In this document: positions 23,332-34,959 of the stretch, piece after piece | How positions within the stretch are numbered: position 1 is the stretch's first letter | Layout of the letters: each line of letters begins with the position of its first letter | Source: Neospora caninum Liverpool | Taxonomy: Eukaryota; Apicomplexa; Conoidasida; Eucoccidiorida; Sarcocystidae | Length of the DNA stretch: 64,000 bases | NCBI RefSeq assembly: GCF_000208865.1 | Contig: NC_018393.1 | Span: 1,240,001 to 1,304,000 of the forward strand | Reading direction: 5' to 3' | The notes under the pieces: generated by a model | What the model saw: only the letters and a program-made list of their open reading frames with translations | What the model was told of the DNA's origin: nothing | Database searches by the model: none | Translations under genes and position numbers: made by a program

Positions 23332-25859
23332 ATGCTGAGTCCGAGCCGTTTTTTGCGCGCGTCCCCGAGAGGCGGTGGTGTACTGGCACGGAGTCTCCTG
23401 GTGAGCCTCTGCGGGTTTCATCTGTCACAGGGCGAAGCATTGCTTCTTGAAAAAAGCTTTTCCGGCGCACTCCCTAGTCTATCCATTTTCGAGTCTCCGT
23501 TTCTCCTCGCTGACGCCCAATCGGACGTTCCACTGAGAGTTGCAGCACCGGATGAGAAGACTCTCACTGACCAGGAAAACAACACCAGTTCTGACGAGGA
23601 GGAGCACTTGCTGTCCCCCCTAGCTCTGGGCCGCTTCAGGAGGTCATCCAAGTCATCTATATATCTTCGCGATCGACCAGACGAAAGTGAAGAGTACGGT
23701 TGGATTTACAGTTCCTCTCCCGGCCAGGATTCCCGTCTACCACCACGTGCCGGCGATCGGCAAACGGTGAACAGTGTACATATGTATACGAAGCAGAAGG
23801 AAGATCGCCAAGATGGCAGCTCCAACACGGGGTTCCTCAGCGCACAGACCTTCTTGACCTCTTCGGAGCAGGAGTCCAACATTGATGCCGAGCCCAAAGA
23901 GTTGGATTTACCTGAAGGTTCACATGAAAGTGACAGCCTCGTCGTCGAGGGGGAAAAAGCACAAACTGCGAGACCGGGGGAGAGAAGAAGTCATCGGCGT
24001 TCTCTGAAACGAAGGATGAAGACAGCATATCAGAAGATGTCCCAATGGAGGTCAAAACGCTTTGGCAGGAGAAACAGAGAGGTACGGCTCACCATCTCGA
24101 CGGAGATTGTTGAACACCGTAAATGGAAGAGCATTTTCTTCGCGAGGGAAACAGTGGAATTGCATGCGTTCCTTAACGGTATACCAAGCAGCTCATTCAC
24201 TTGGGATACGAATGCGTATTCAGCAGGTCGCTGTTTGGGAATGTGTAGTTGGGGCAGAACGGGGGACGCGCTGTCAGCCACGTATATCACTCGCCGCCCA
24301 GCTAATTGCTGAATTGTCGCACGATCGGTAAGAGACTCCAGGGTGGGAAACGCCGATTCTGACCTGCATTCCTTGGATTCAACATTGTTTACGCCCTGGC
24401 TGAAGAAGCAGAAAAACCGCGCATTTGAAGCAACGTCTGTTTCACCCCCGCGGCGTTCAGATAGTGGCACTGTTGGCACATTGGGATTAACTGACAAGAA
24501 AGGAAGCAGACGAAGCTGTTGTGCAATGCGGATCCTGATCGTTTCTGAGGCGCTCGGGCAGGATTAGGTGTGCAGGAAGGGAGAGGACATACCAACCGCT
24601 TCCGGAATCTCGGGCCTCGCCGCCGCAACACGCCTCACACCAGAAAGCAGTGCCCACCAGCCGAAATACTGCGCCGTGCCTTTCCGCAAGGAATGACCAT
24701 TGAATCTCGCGCTAAAGTGTGCGCCTTTTTCTGGACTTTTCGTCTTGTGTGCCTATGCTGATCTACAGTTTGACATCGTCGTAGCGCTTTTGGGCACAGC
24801 ACTGGTAGGAATGGCTGCCCTGGTCGGACATCAGGCTGCTGAGCTGCACCGTCTGAAACAAAGGGAAGACACTCTGGAAAGTCTGGTGGCGACGGCAGAT
24901 GAACTGGCGAAGCGGTTACGCGATGGAACTTTGCCTTGGACCGCAAGTGAAGTGGATCAACTGAGTGAGGGTTTAATGAGACAAAGGCAGGCTTTCGTAG
25001 AGGGCCAGAAGGAGCTCGCCAGCCTAAACACACATCAGCGACAAATGGAGGAGCAAATGCTTGCACTGAAGGCGCTTGTGGAGCAACTCATCGACGAGCA
25101 ACCTTTGCACCGGAATGAAATACGAGCAGATATGAAAAATGTGTTTCTCACAAATTCGAAAGAATTTCAAGAAAGGATGGGCGCACTGCTTTTCGAAGCA
25201 TCGAAAGTGATCGACGACCTCTGTTCTGCAGCAGACTCACAAGGCCAGCAGTTGGCGGCAGACGCAAAGAACGCCGCAAACCACTCAGAAGCAGCGATGC
25301 GCGCTGTCGAAAGACTCGAGTCTGAGATGCAGGCAGCGGCCAAATCCCGAGAGACTACTTCTTCTGAGAAGATTGCGTGGAACCGTGTGGTCGAGCAGCT
25401 ACAGGAACTGAAAGGTGATATGTCTGCTGTCAAAGAGCTCTTACCCCTGCAACAGCCACAACCAGGGAAGCACACGAGTGTCAGCAGGGCTACGCAGGCT
25501 TCAAACACGCATGCCACTGCAAAACCCAAAGAGCCTTTGGTGATGGTTACACCAGGTACGTGACCGGAAAGCAAAACAGTCACGGGTTGCCCTTATTGAC
25601 GAGTGAAGCACTCCCTCACTTTGGGCGGTGCTGCTCGAACGGCAGGCTACACCTTGTGTACCCTGCATTGTGGCGCAGGCCATAACGAATCGTCCTTGTT
25701 CGCATTGACTAGGCTAGAGATGTCTCATCCCTATCTTCCCTAGTTTCAGAAAGACAGGAAGAACCCTTGGAACTCTCTGTCTCCCTTTGTGTCGCGGTTG
25801 GTGACTGCCCTGCCGACGAAGGGTTGACCGGAGCGGTCTCCGCTGGCTTTACTCTGTGA
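23332..25859 (+). CDS. dense-granule-like secreted protein with membrane helix and coiled coils
   Basis: Three exons join cleanly: 23332-24081 (donor GTACGG, phase 0), 24769-25555 (acceptor CTACAG, donor GTACGT, phase 1) and 25744-25859 (acceptor CCCTAG), giving 550 residues. The N-terminus has a somewhat recessed leader with hydrophobic core VLARSLLVSLCGF, followed by disordered acidic and Ser-rich sequence to residue 215. A strongly basic stretch (SHRRSLKRRMK, KRFGRRNRE) comes next. Exon 2 opens with one membrane helix, FDIVVALLGTALVGMAALVG at about 251-270, then about 180 residues of coiled coil (heptads from HRLKQREDTLESLV onwards). The tail is Pro/Thr-rich. Signal peptide, late membrane helix and coiled coils are the usual layout of coccidian dense-granule proteins that act in the parasitophorous vacuole. 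No named family member is recognised, and no RRLxE export motif is present. Confidence 0.75.
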
Positions 25860-26050
25860 AACGAGGTAACAGTACAACAGTTCTCGTGGTATTTTTGGAA
25901 CCGTTTTCGGCCGTTGTGTTTGTGCCGCTAAAGACTGGGGCGTGTCTTGAAAACTGTCTCATTTCTTCTGGTCGTTTTAAATGATCGGCGAATCAACTTC
26001 GCCGTTCTGTCAGATTCGTGGATAGCTGCTTTGTCCTCCCCTTGCGTGTG

Positions 26051-28797
26051 ATGGCTGGTAACGCAGATGATTCGACAGCCCACACCTCTTCCGCGAACGT
26101 TGCAAATCCATCATACAGCCCATTCTTGTTGGACGAACTGTATCAAAGTAAGATTCTTGCAAACAACTGGCAGAACTCGAAACGGTCAACGGCGAGAGGG
26201 CATTCCTCTACCTTCACATGTCTTTCTAAGCTCGTAAAAGTGCCGGCATCTTGCCAGGTCTGAAGGTGTCTCGACAGAACTTTCATATCCCGATTTTGAG
26301 CAGCGTCCTCGTAAAAAAAGGGAGTTGGTGTCGCAGCTGAGTAGCTTCTCACGAATTGGTAACACAACGTCTTGGAATCCTTGCCACGTTTCTCTATGAT
26401 CCATTTACCGATACACGGTCTCAAGCCCGGGTCATGGCAGGTACGGCCAATGACACCATCAGCACTACGCAAACGTAACTCAGTACAGGTTCTCTTACAT
26501 GCTGTGGAATACAGCTGAAAGGGCTTGTCGTACAAAGTAGCATGCGGCCTACAACTTCACATTGGGGTGTGGCTAACTCCGAATACGGGTGGTGAACAGC
26601 GGGTGTTATGAGTTTTCCTGTGTTATTCGCAGGCCCGTTGGACTAATGTACTCTCGACGATCATTCTCCTTTTTCAGGTAGAAGGGTCAGCAGCATGCAC
26701 TCTTAGGGGACTGCCTGAGAATGCCAGCAGATGCCTCTGCTTTCTGAAAAATAAAAGATCCCAAGGTGTAACCATGTTTTATTCAGAACTCTTTCCAACC
26801 TATTGGACCGAGAAAGTGTGCGAGAAGGTCACAGCTTTGATTCAACCATGGAGAGAACTGCGATCCTGCCATCCTACCGGGCTGGTGCTTCTCCTGCAGG
26901 CTTGCCCACCGCCAAAAAGAAGCAGCAAGTGACGCGTCTAACTTGCCTTCGTAGTCATTACTTTTCCGTGTGCCGAATATTTTTTTCGTTCCATGTGCAA
27001 GCTCGGCGAACGTGCCAGTTCTGCAGCCCCTTTGCGCGGTCTGAGGGTTCGTCCCAAGCAGATCCCTCCTGCTCCTGAAGAGGAGCCTATAGCTAATTGT
27101 TGCTTTTGTTTGAAACAATCATAGCGATGCTTCAATCTTGTAATATTTCTAGACCTTCTCCCGAGGCACCAAAGCGTTGTTCGGTTGGTCTGTATCCCAC
27201 GGTACGGAAACTTCTTTTTCTGCAACAAAATTTCACGTTACGCCGTGCCAAAACTGCTGACTAGCGGGAGGGAGCAACGTCACACGAGCTTAGACAAGAG
27301 CATTCCTCCGAGAGATCGGACGTGCATGTATGTGACAGCGTCACCTGTGCCCGTTGCCTTTGACGTTCATCCCATGATTCTGGATCTTCTTCCCGTTGAC
27401 GGATATCCAGTTTACCCTAGGAACTGTAGGATGAGCAAGCCCTCAAAAGGTGCCAGTATCAGGCGAAGCAGCACACTGCTTCTCGTTTTGTGGACCCACG
27501 GCAACGAACAATCGAGCTTGAAAATCCATCTCCATCGAGGAAAAAGGCTTACGTTTAGACACTTTTTTTTTGCGCACCTTGACGTTGCCACGCTACCGTC
27601 CTCCTCTCCAAGAAGTCGTGGGAGAGAAGTAAGAGCGGCTGGTATTTTGAACAGTATCCAGTGACAGAAGCAAGGCTCTCCAAAGAGAGCCAGGATATTC
27701 TGCCCCCCCCCCCCCCCCCCTCACCACGAGTACACCTGTTCCTCAAATTGTGCAAAACACATCTCGCTGAGGTGAACAAACATCGCGAAAACTCTAGCCT
27801 CCCTGCTGACACTGGGTGCACACGGGGGAATATCCGTCCCGGACAGCCTTCAGTATTCTATACCAGCCATGGGCTCGGCTCATCTGTTTGCTGTTACCGA
27901 TGCCCTTGGCATCAGGCAGGTGTTGCGTGGACATCTGCACGTAATTCTATTTTAACTCGCTTGGATAAAAGGCACTGCTGATTTTAGTACGCTCCAACAT
28001 GCAGTACATCAACCTCCCACGGTGCTGAGGTCGTCCACGAGGCAGGTATGTGCACAATGACCTTTCGGAGCTCTTGTCAACACCACTTCCGTTTGCAGCT
28101 CACCACAGTCCACGCCGCTCACAGTCCACGCTGCGTGCCTTTTATATTTACCAGTATCTCAGTATTTTGGGAACCTCGAATTCCGTATTCTTTGCCCCTG
28201 CCTTGTCAAGTGGCAGGCTCGAGTTGCCTCCCCTGCAATCCCTCCAGCCTTGTATCTTGTGTCGACCGTGAAACTGGCATGCAAGGACCGGCGTCTCGAT
28301 AAATCGTTCAGGTTATGCAGATGTGAGTCTGTAGGATGACGCAAAAGCGAATCTGTGTCGTTCCGGGAACGCGCTTGTCTGTTTGCTGAGCCGCCCATTT
28401 TTGTGCCACCGTTTGGGCGTTTGTCAGGGAAACTTTTCACGGCAACACCGTCACCAGTCGCTTAAACCCCCAGAGACAGTCGTCACCTCCACCAAATACA
28501 AAAAGAGTTACGGCAGGGATCGGCACCAGCACTTGACATTTGGACTTGAGTGAATATGCCAGTTGCTTGCCTGCACGCGTTTGCTGTTTGTTGACTCACT
28601 TCTGTAACTTCCGAGCGGTGATCCAGGACGGAGCTGATGCCTCGCAGTGCGGCCTGCCTATCACAGCGGCGGCGTTACTTTTAGCGAAAGCAGAGGGTGG
28701 TGTAATTTTGACACGGGATCTAAACGAAAAGGCCGCACGCTTAGCGCTTGGATCAGGACAGCGCATGCGACGTCTTGATCACAGGAGAAATTCTTAG
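26051..28797 (+). CDS. possible two-exon small protein (tentative)
   Basis: Exon 26051-26147 starts at an ATG and reads MAGNADDSTAHTSS through SPFLLDELYQ, ending at a GTAAGA donor in phase 1. One in-frame partner is 28616-28797 (VIQDGADASQCGLPITAAAL and on to a stop), which would give 92 residues across a 2.5-kb intron. A nearer acceptor at about 26678 would instead give a protein of only about 41 residues. Neither product matches a family I know, and the far acceptor has a weak pyrimidine tract. Confidence 0.22.
27703..27720 (+). repeat. poly-C tract (18 C)
   Basis: Eighteen C bases in a row in non-coding sequence; on the minus strand this is an uninterrupted G18 run able to form a quadruplex. 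Confidence 0.85.
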
Positions 28798-29720
28798 GAA
28801 GCAGGTGCGACGGAAATGTCCTTCATCGCGTTGCATACCTACTGGTGTACGCCCAGAAGACCATCTCTACGACGGGCGCACGTATCAAACAGCTGCCGGC
28901 TACATGGGTGAATCTCGCGCCGATGACTGTCGCTACCCAGCGAACCACTTCACAAACAACAACGTGAAATGAAGAAGGGTATTACGAGAAGGCATCACCG
29001 TGCCGCCGAGTTGCCACAACCATAGCAGATTGCAGAGGAACAAACAGACGCGAGGAGCCTCTCGATGGCTCCCGACTGTCAAAACCTAACAGGTTGGCCG
29101 CCAGACACAGTGCTCTTCAGGCGGCAAGAGAGACTTGCCCACTTCAAATCTGTAGGGTATAGTGTTCGCTAAACCAAATAAGATGAATCACGCAAGCGAC
29201 CCTCGTGTTTGCAGCCCGCCACGGGGAATTTCAAATGCAGCCGGAGAAACGTGCTGTGAGAGGGTAGTGCCACGTAGAACGGCAGCTGATACACGCATGT
29301 TTCCGGGACTCGGTCGCCTCTGTGCCCTCATACCCACGAGGTTCACAGTCACTTGCTCGTCTTGCGCTGAAAGACAGGAACCACAGGAAACGAGTTTCTT
29401 CTGGTCATTTCCACCTATCGAGCGTCCACATTCAAGCGCAGTGCTGATAATGGAGGAAACTGTGCTGTGTTTCTCTGGAAGCGCCCGTTAGAAGTCGACC
29501 TGATATACTCTGTCTATACAAAGCCGTGTGTTAAACAGTTGCTACTACAAAACTATGCTGCGACTGTTTTGGGCGAACTGGGATACTTACGACCCAGCGA
29601 CCCAGAGCTGGGAAAAAAGGGCACCTGCTCGATGGAAAGGAAACCCAAGCAGGCAGGAGACTTTTGCACACGCATGGCACCGCGCAAATACAAAATGCTG
29701 CGACGACGTTCAGCTCGGTC

Positions 29721-30569
29721 CTATCTAGGGAACCCTCCTTGCGGCCTGTGCAGCTGGTTCCGATTCGGTCTCGTGTGTATCGGAGTGAGCGATATGTGTT
29801 CGGAGCAAGAATCAGTTCCTTTCTCCGTTTTCTCGCCTACCTTCTTCGACCTAGAGGAGTGGCTAGCATCGCTGTCCTCGTCGCTGCGTTCGTGTTTTCG
29901 ACTTGCGAGGGTGGCTGTTTTCCGTGAATCGGCATCTGCTTTTCCCCGTTCTCCTGCGCGACCTCGAGACGACAAGTGTTCTTCGTCGCTGCCTTCAGAC
30001 GAAGAAGAGGATGAACGTCGCCGTTTCCGTCCCGAAGTTTCCTCCTCACTCTCGTCAGAAGACTCTTCTTTCTGTTTCCGTTTTTGTTCCTTCTTTCTCT
30101 TTTTCTCCTCTTTCCGTTTCTCCTTCTCCGCCCGACGCTTCTCTCGCTTGAGCCTCCGTTTTTCCTTCTTCTTCTCCTTCTTCGCCTGTTTGCGAGCCTC
30201 CTTTATCTTCCTCCTCCGCTCTTCGAACGCCGACCGAATGGTTGCGTCCATCATGAAGAAAGGCACGCCTTCTGTCTCGCTGTCTTCGCTCTCGCTTGAA
30301 TCGCTGCTGTCGTCACTACTGCTGCTCTTCCGTTTTTTGTGCTTTGACCCCTTCTTCTTTCCCTTCTTATCCTTCTTGCCTCGGTCGTCGCTGCTATCTG
30401 AGGACTCTCCATCGAACTTCTTCAAAACTTTCTTCGCATACTCGCGCATCTTCGGCTTTGGCGCACTCTTCACAATCTCGTACGCGCATCCCTCATCCGC
30501 GCCGGCTCCAGACGACTTCGATCCAGAGTGCCTGCCATTTGCGTCTGCGCAAGATGTGCAAAAGCGCAT
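29721..30569 (-). CDS. Lys/Glu/Ser-rich basic protein, probably nuclear
   Basis: An open frame of 282 residues from an ATG at 30569. After a short N-terminus comes the only globular-looking piece, AYEIVKSAPKPKMREYAKKV at about residues 28-47. It is followed by Ser/Asp-rich acidic tracts (SSSSDDSSDSSESEDSETEG), a conserved-looking MMDATIRSAFEERRRKIKEA, and then about 60 residues of nearly pure Lys/Arg/Glu helix (for example EKKKEKRRLKREKRRAEK). More Ser/Glu/Arg tracts end the protein. This composition is typical of nucleolar and splicing-associated proteins, but no domain can be named. The frame is also open upstream of 30569, a TTGCGCAG just inside it could be an acceptor, and GTAGGC after SRSKK could be a donor, so this may be one exon of a longer gene. 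Confidence 0.55.
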   Translation of the reverse strand: MRFCTSCADANGRHSGSKSSGAGADEGCAYEIVKSAPKPKMREYAKKVLKKFDGESSDSSDDRGKKDKKGKKKGSKHKKRKSSSSDDSSDSSESEDSETEGVPFFMMDATIRSAFEERRRKIKEARKQAKKEKKKEKRRLKREKRRAEKEKRKEEKKRKKEQKRKQKEESSDESEEETSGRKRRRSSSSSSEGSDEEHLSSRGRAGERGKADADSRKTATLASRKHERSDEDSDASHSSRSKKVGEKTEKGTDSCSEHISLTPIHTRPNRNQLHRPQGGFPR

Positions 30570-32715
30570 GCAGCGGAGAAAACGACAGCGACCGGCCAGA
30601 ACCGAAAAATCAAGAAGAGAGACGGCGGCAAACGCAGCACATGCCCCCCGAGACGGAAGCATCGACATCAGAATCCGAAGAAGACGGGCACAAGATATCG
30701 TAGAAGTAATTTGTGTGGAAATAAATGTACATTTCCCGAAGTCAAGGAGGGAAGAAGAAAAGAAACAAAAGCGCAGAGGCTCGGAAGAGGCAGAAAGACG
30801 GGACAGACGCGACACCGCAAGTCACCACGGAAGACCCCATCGTGGCGGCAGGGCGTCAGAGAGAGAGAGGGCGAAGCAGAAAGGCAAGCACGGGATTGCC
30901 GAAGGTTGGCAACGCGAAGCATTTCGTAAAAACCCGCACGAACCCCGCGGATATTCAAGGCCCAGAGCAGCAATTATAGCCGCACGTGGCCACAACCAGG
31001 GAAGAAGCACAGGAAAAAAGGCGGCGCATCAAACACGCGTCACGTGGGACAGACAGGATACAGAAAAGGGATAGAAATGGAGACGTCAGTTAGGACAATT
31101 CAAGAGATCCTCGGTGGCGATGCAGGTATAGCAACGTCTCGAGGAGTCGGCGACGAGGTTTTGCGGTGATCCAGTTGAAGGAGAGCAAGGAAGGCATTAG
31201 ACGGAAGAGAAGGCGAAGAAGATGCAAACAAAAAAAGACAAGAGGCGAGGAACAAGCAGATGACACATGGACAAGTAGAGATTTACCGGGTGTCCGGCAG
31301 AGACAAATTCCTGTGCACCCTTCCTGCGGCGAGAGCTTCACCTACTCGTCCGCCTTGTCGCATTTCGCTGACTTCTCGTCATCGCCATCTCTACCGTTTT
31401 TTGTAACCTCGATGCTTCTATTTTATGTGACCAGAAAACCCGGTGAACACAAAAGGCGTTTAGACAACTGCGATCGCGTACACTTGCGTGCAGACACAAA
31501 TACAGGAAGCGACCTCATCTATTTTCGGATTTTTGGAGTTGCAAGGGAACACACATATCTTCTTCACTAGGGTGAACTACGACATGGAAAGGGATCATTA
31601 ACACTGGAATCTGTCTCGGGGCCACAGCGTATACGGAGAAAAGCGGATTTCCGGGAAACGAATGGGCCCTTGGAGACCGGGTAGGGCGTGAAGCTCGTTT
31701 AACTCGGAACTTTATCTATTCTGCTTATGCTGTTACCTTCGTCTCGAGAACCTCCGTAGTCGTGCTCGTAGTGGGTCATGGTCGTCAGCGGGCTGTCGAG
31801 ACACCCGAATCGAGTGCGTTTCTCTCGCTTTTCGTTGTGTTAACGACCGGCAGGACTACCGGTTGGGTTCGGTTTCCTGAGGGATCTTTCCGACTTTACA
31901 GCGGCGGTAGGCGTCGAAAAGCCTTTATACGAATACTATTTCTAGCTGAGGCTTCTGCTAGTTTTTGCATGCGTGGAAACTCAGTGTCGGAAAGAAGAGC
32001 CGATGAATTTTCACAGACCGTGCGAGAACCGAAATGAGAGGGGACACACGAGAAGCAGTCGGGAGACAACAGTGGACTCGAAAATTTTGACTGCGATCCA
32101 GCGACGTACGGAGATTAAAAGGAAACTGCAGATCCAACCGCTTTTCCCCATGTGGATCAAGGAACTGCTGAATGACAGAGTTTGCAAAGACACTTCATGG
32201 CTGCATGCACAAGTGCGAGACATGCTCTGGGATCGGTTTTTCGCTCGCTGCGAGTGCCAGACGCCTTTTTCATCCTCTACGGGTTCTGGTCCTTTTGCTC
32301 GCCATCATGAGGGTAGAAACCCTGTATTCGTGAGGGAATCTAAAACTGAGCGTAAGATTTTTTTTCACTGGTTTTGCATGCGCCCTCGTCGGCCGTTCGG
32401 CCTTCAGTCTATGCACCGCTGGGACCTTCCTGTCTCTTATCCCTTCGCTCTCGTTTTTGCGCGTTCTTGCCTTGTGACATGGGAGTCTTCTTGTGGCCGT
32501 GAAGGCAAATGGTGACCCTCAAACGCTCACACTTCCGGCGATGCCACAGATGCTACGGAACGAACTTCACTTCCGTCGTGACCGTCTGTGGATGCCAAGG
32601 GGAGACAGTCGATGGGACCAAGGTCTCTACCTGTGGCTGGAGAAAGAGCTTGCTTTTGTCTGGAAAAGGAAGAACAGAGACTGATAAGGGGACAAAGGAG
32701 AAAAGGGAGACACCA

Positions 32716-32726
32716 GGGGGGGGGGG
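32716..32726 (+). repeat. poly-G tract (11 G)
   Basis: Eleven consecutive G bases in purine-rich non-coding sequence. Confidence 0.75.
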
Positions 32727-33418
32727 TGTGGAGACGGAGCGACGGCCTGCAGTGGACGAGTCAAAATAGACAAGCGCCGGAAGGATGCACAAGTCGCGGA
32801 GAAGGAAAAGCTCTAGACGAACCAACACAACGAGCCGTTCTGGAGGACCCACAATCAGACACGAAGCGCCCGCGATAACAGACTGCCTTTGTTTTGGTTT
32901 CCGATTCGAGACAAACTGGTCATCTTAGAGTTAAGCACCAGTCACTACGCACAAGTGAACCATCTGCTTCAAACAGGCAGCAGTCACGTGCCGATAGCCC
33001 CTGCAGTCTCCTGGTGGGCTCGGAGCGCTTTCAGAGTATCAGATCGTTTTGTAGCCCGTAGTGTCCCGAACTCTTATCTCGTGAACGGTGCTCGGTATAT
33101 GCAGCCGGCTTTCGCCAGTACACTACACAATTCTGGGAACCCGTAAGACATATCGGAAACCATGTACAGTGTGTCGGGAATCGTGTGGCTTTACTGCGTG
33201 GGCACACAGCTAAAACGCGAAGAGGCTCCAAAAAACAGCGATATCTTCTCCTTCGGGGGCCGAGTTTGAGAGAATCCAGAACACAAACGTTTGGCGTGAC
33301 ATGCCAAGAATTGTAGTCTGGTACCGGTGCTCCTCGTGTAACGCGCAGATGCGCAGTCAGCAGAGAAGCCGACCAACGCCGAGAGATTCAGAGGAAGACA
33401 TGGAAAGTCGGCAGGAAC

Positions 33419-33460
<42 letters not shown>
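33419..33460 (+). repeat. composite (AT)n(AG)n microsatellite
   Basis: An AT run of about 21 bases passes directly into an AG run of about 22 bases. The same composite occurs at 38.7 kb. Confidence 0.9.
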
Positions 33461-34959
33461 GGAGGGAGAGAAACGCAAGGCGAGGCACCAAACGAGGTCG
33501 TGAAAAAAGGAGAGACAAACGGCAGAAGAGAGAGACGGAACAGGTACAGGGACAACAGAAGAAAAGCACGAAGCGTGAAGGAGGCATCGAACAGCATGCA
33601 GAGGTACATCATGGTCCGTATCTTGTCTGTCTTTTTCTTTCCGTGGGTAACATTGCCTTCCGGACATCAGAAGACGTCCGACACCATCAACAAACCACTA
33701 AACCGGACAGTTTCCCCCAATGACAGGATCAAAAAACGAAATACTCGCCTTGTCTCTGCTCCCAAATCGAGCAGGAAAAACTAGCCTGAGTCGTCTAAAC
33801 GCACACGTCGAAACGCTTTTCCACACTTTTGGCTTGGTGCCCCGCATGCAGTTTCACACACGGGGCCGAGGCGTTACATTCTTTTTTTGCATTCGTTCGG
33901 TGTCTCCTTCCGCTGGCTCCTTTCAGCCCCCCGGAGTCCTCCTTGTTCACGGTCCAGAGGGTGTGACCCGTCTGCACATCTCACTGCTTTGAACCCGCGC
34001 AAAAAAAGGAAGAATCCGAATGGAATTCGCTTCGGGCGCTTGAACGTTCACTCCGTGCAAGCGTTTTCCATCATGGACACGCAGTCTCTTTCTGTGACAT
34101 GGTTTCTCTCAACTCTTCCCCGTCGCGGCCCCGGAGGTGGAAGTGCGACTTTCGTTCCGCTGCCAACGGATCAATCTGCGGAGAAAAAACGCGGTTTTTG
34201 CAATGCAGCCAGACAAGTCACACCGGCAGAGGCCACGCCCTCCAAACAGACTCGAGCCAAGGGCACCGAAAAAGTGTGCGCTGGTGTCTTCGCGTGGCGC
34301 ACATCTCGTTGCCACTTGCACGACAGAGAGGCGAAAAAGACAAGACACAGACACTTCTTGACGCGGGTCTCCCCCGTCGTTTTCAACGACCCCGAAGGCG
34401 ACCTGATTTTCTACAAGCTGATAAAAACGCCCTCCGCAGCCCCGCGCCGGCACCAAGCGACTGCCTCGCCTGCGATGGATGCTGACCTCGAGAACCTCAG
34501 TTGGTTCGCACACCACCGCTCCGTATCCCTGTGCTGCCTCTTCCGACGGAACTCCGGCCGGATCCCGAGAAGACGACAGAAAAAACCGCGCCCGCTGCCG
34601 CTCCATGTGCTACCGAACGACCGTAACAACCGACCCCTGTCGGGCCAAGAGAGGCCTTCGCTGTCGCCCGCGAGTTGCGCCTGAGGCTGCTGGCGTGTGG
34701 AGCAGTGCCTTCTCAGACGCGTCCTCTCGGCTTGGCCGTCTATATGAAAACGAAATATAAAAGTCCAAAGGTGTCGCGTCCTTCGCCGTGTCGACCTCGA
34801 CCGCAGAACCTGACTGACGGTCGAGGCCGTCTGCCTCGACACAAGGATCCGGATCCCCAGTCTCGACTGCACCAAATCTCACACGTGTGTCTCTGCTGGT
34901 TGACGAAAGGACGCAGCCCCCTTTGATAGCAGCGTCTCCAGCGGCGCATCGACTTGCGT

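Larger units (their letters stand above)
25860..29720. other. mostly intergenic; contains one weak small gene model
   Basis: About 3.9 kb between the coiled-coil protein gene and the Lys/Glu-rich gene. Apart from the tentative model at 26051-28797, I see only scattered short frames. A C18 run is at 27703-27720. A 535-codon plus-strand frame begins at 29467 but is the antisense of the Lys/Glu-rich gene. Confidence 0.4.
30570..34959. other. long region without a supported gene; includes 3' flank of the ER chaperone gene
   Basis: Frames at 31762-32515 (+), 32509-32852 (both strands) and 33887-34684 (+) have no family pattern, and the GC-rich part at 34.0-34.9 kb is open on both strands at once. 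The 3' UTR of the DnaJ-thioredoxin gene must lie at the right end. TGCATGC occurs at 31966-31972 and 32202-32208. Confidence 0.4.

Noticed and set aside
29467..31074. 535-codon plus-strand open frame
   Set aside because: It is antisense to the Lys/Glu/Ser-rich minus-strand frame; its Phe/Ser/Leu-rich translation is what reverse-complemented Lys/Glu codons give.
31973..32515. 180-codon plus-strand frame with a helical part (PLFPMWIKELLNDRVCK)
   Set aside because: No family match and no consistent exon neighbours; length is possible by chance in this composition.
33887..34684. 265-codon plus-strand open frame
   Set aside because: GC-rich stretch also open on minus (34109-34606, 34411-34875); translation is Arg/Pro/Ser-rich with no domain and no splice partners. 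More likely 3' flank of the ER chaperone gene.
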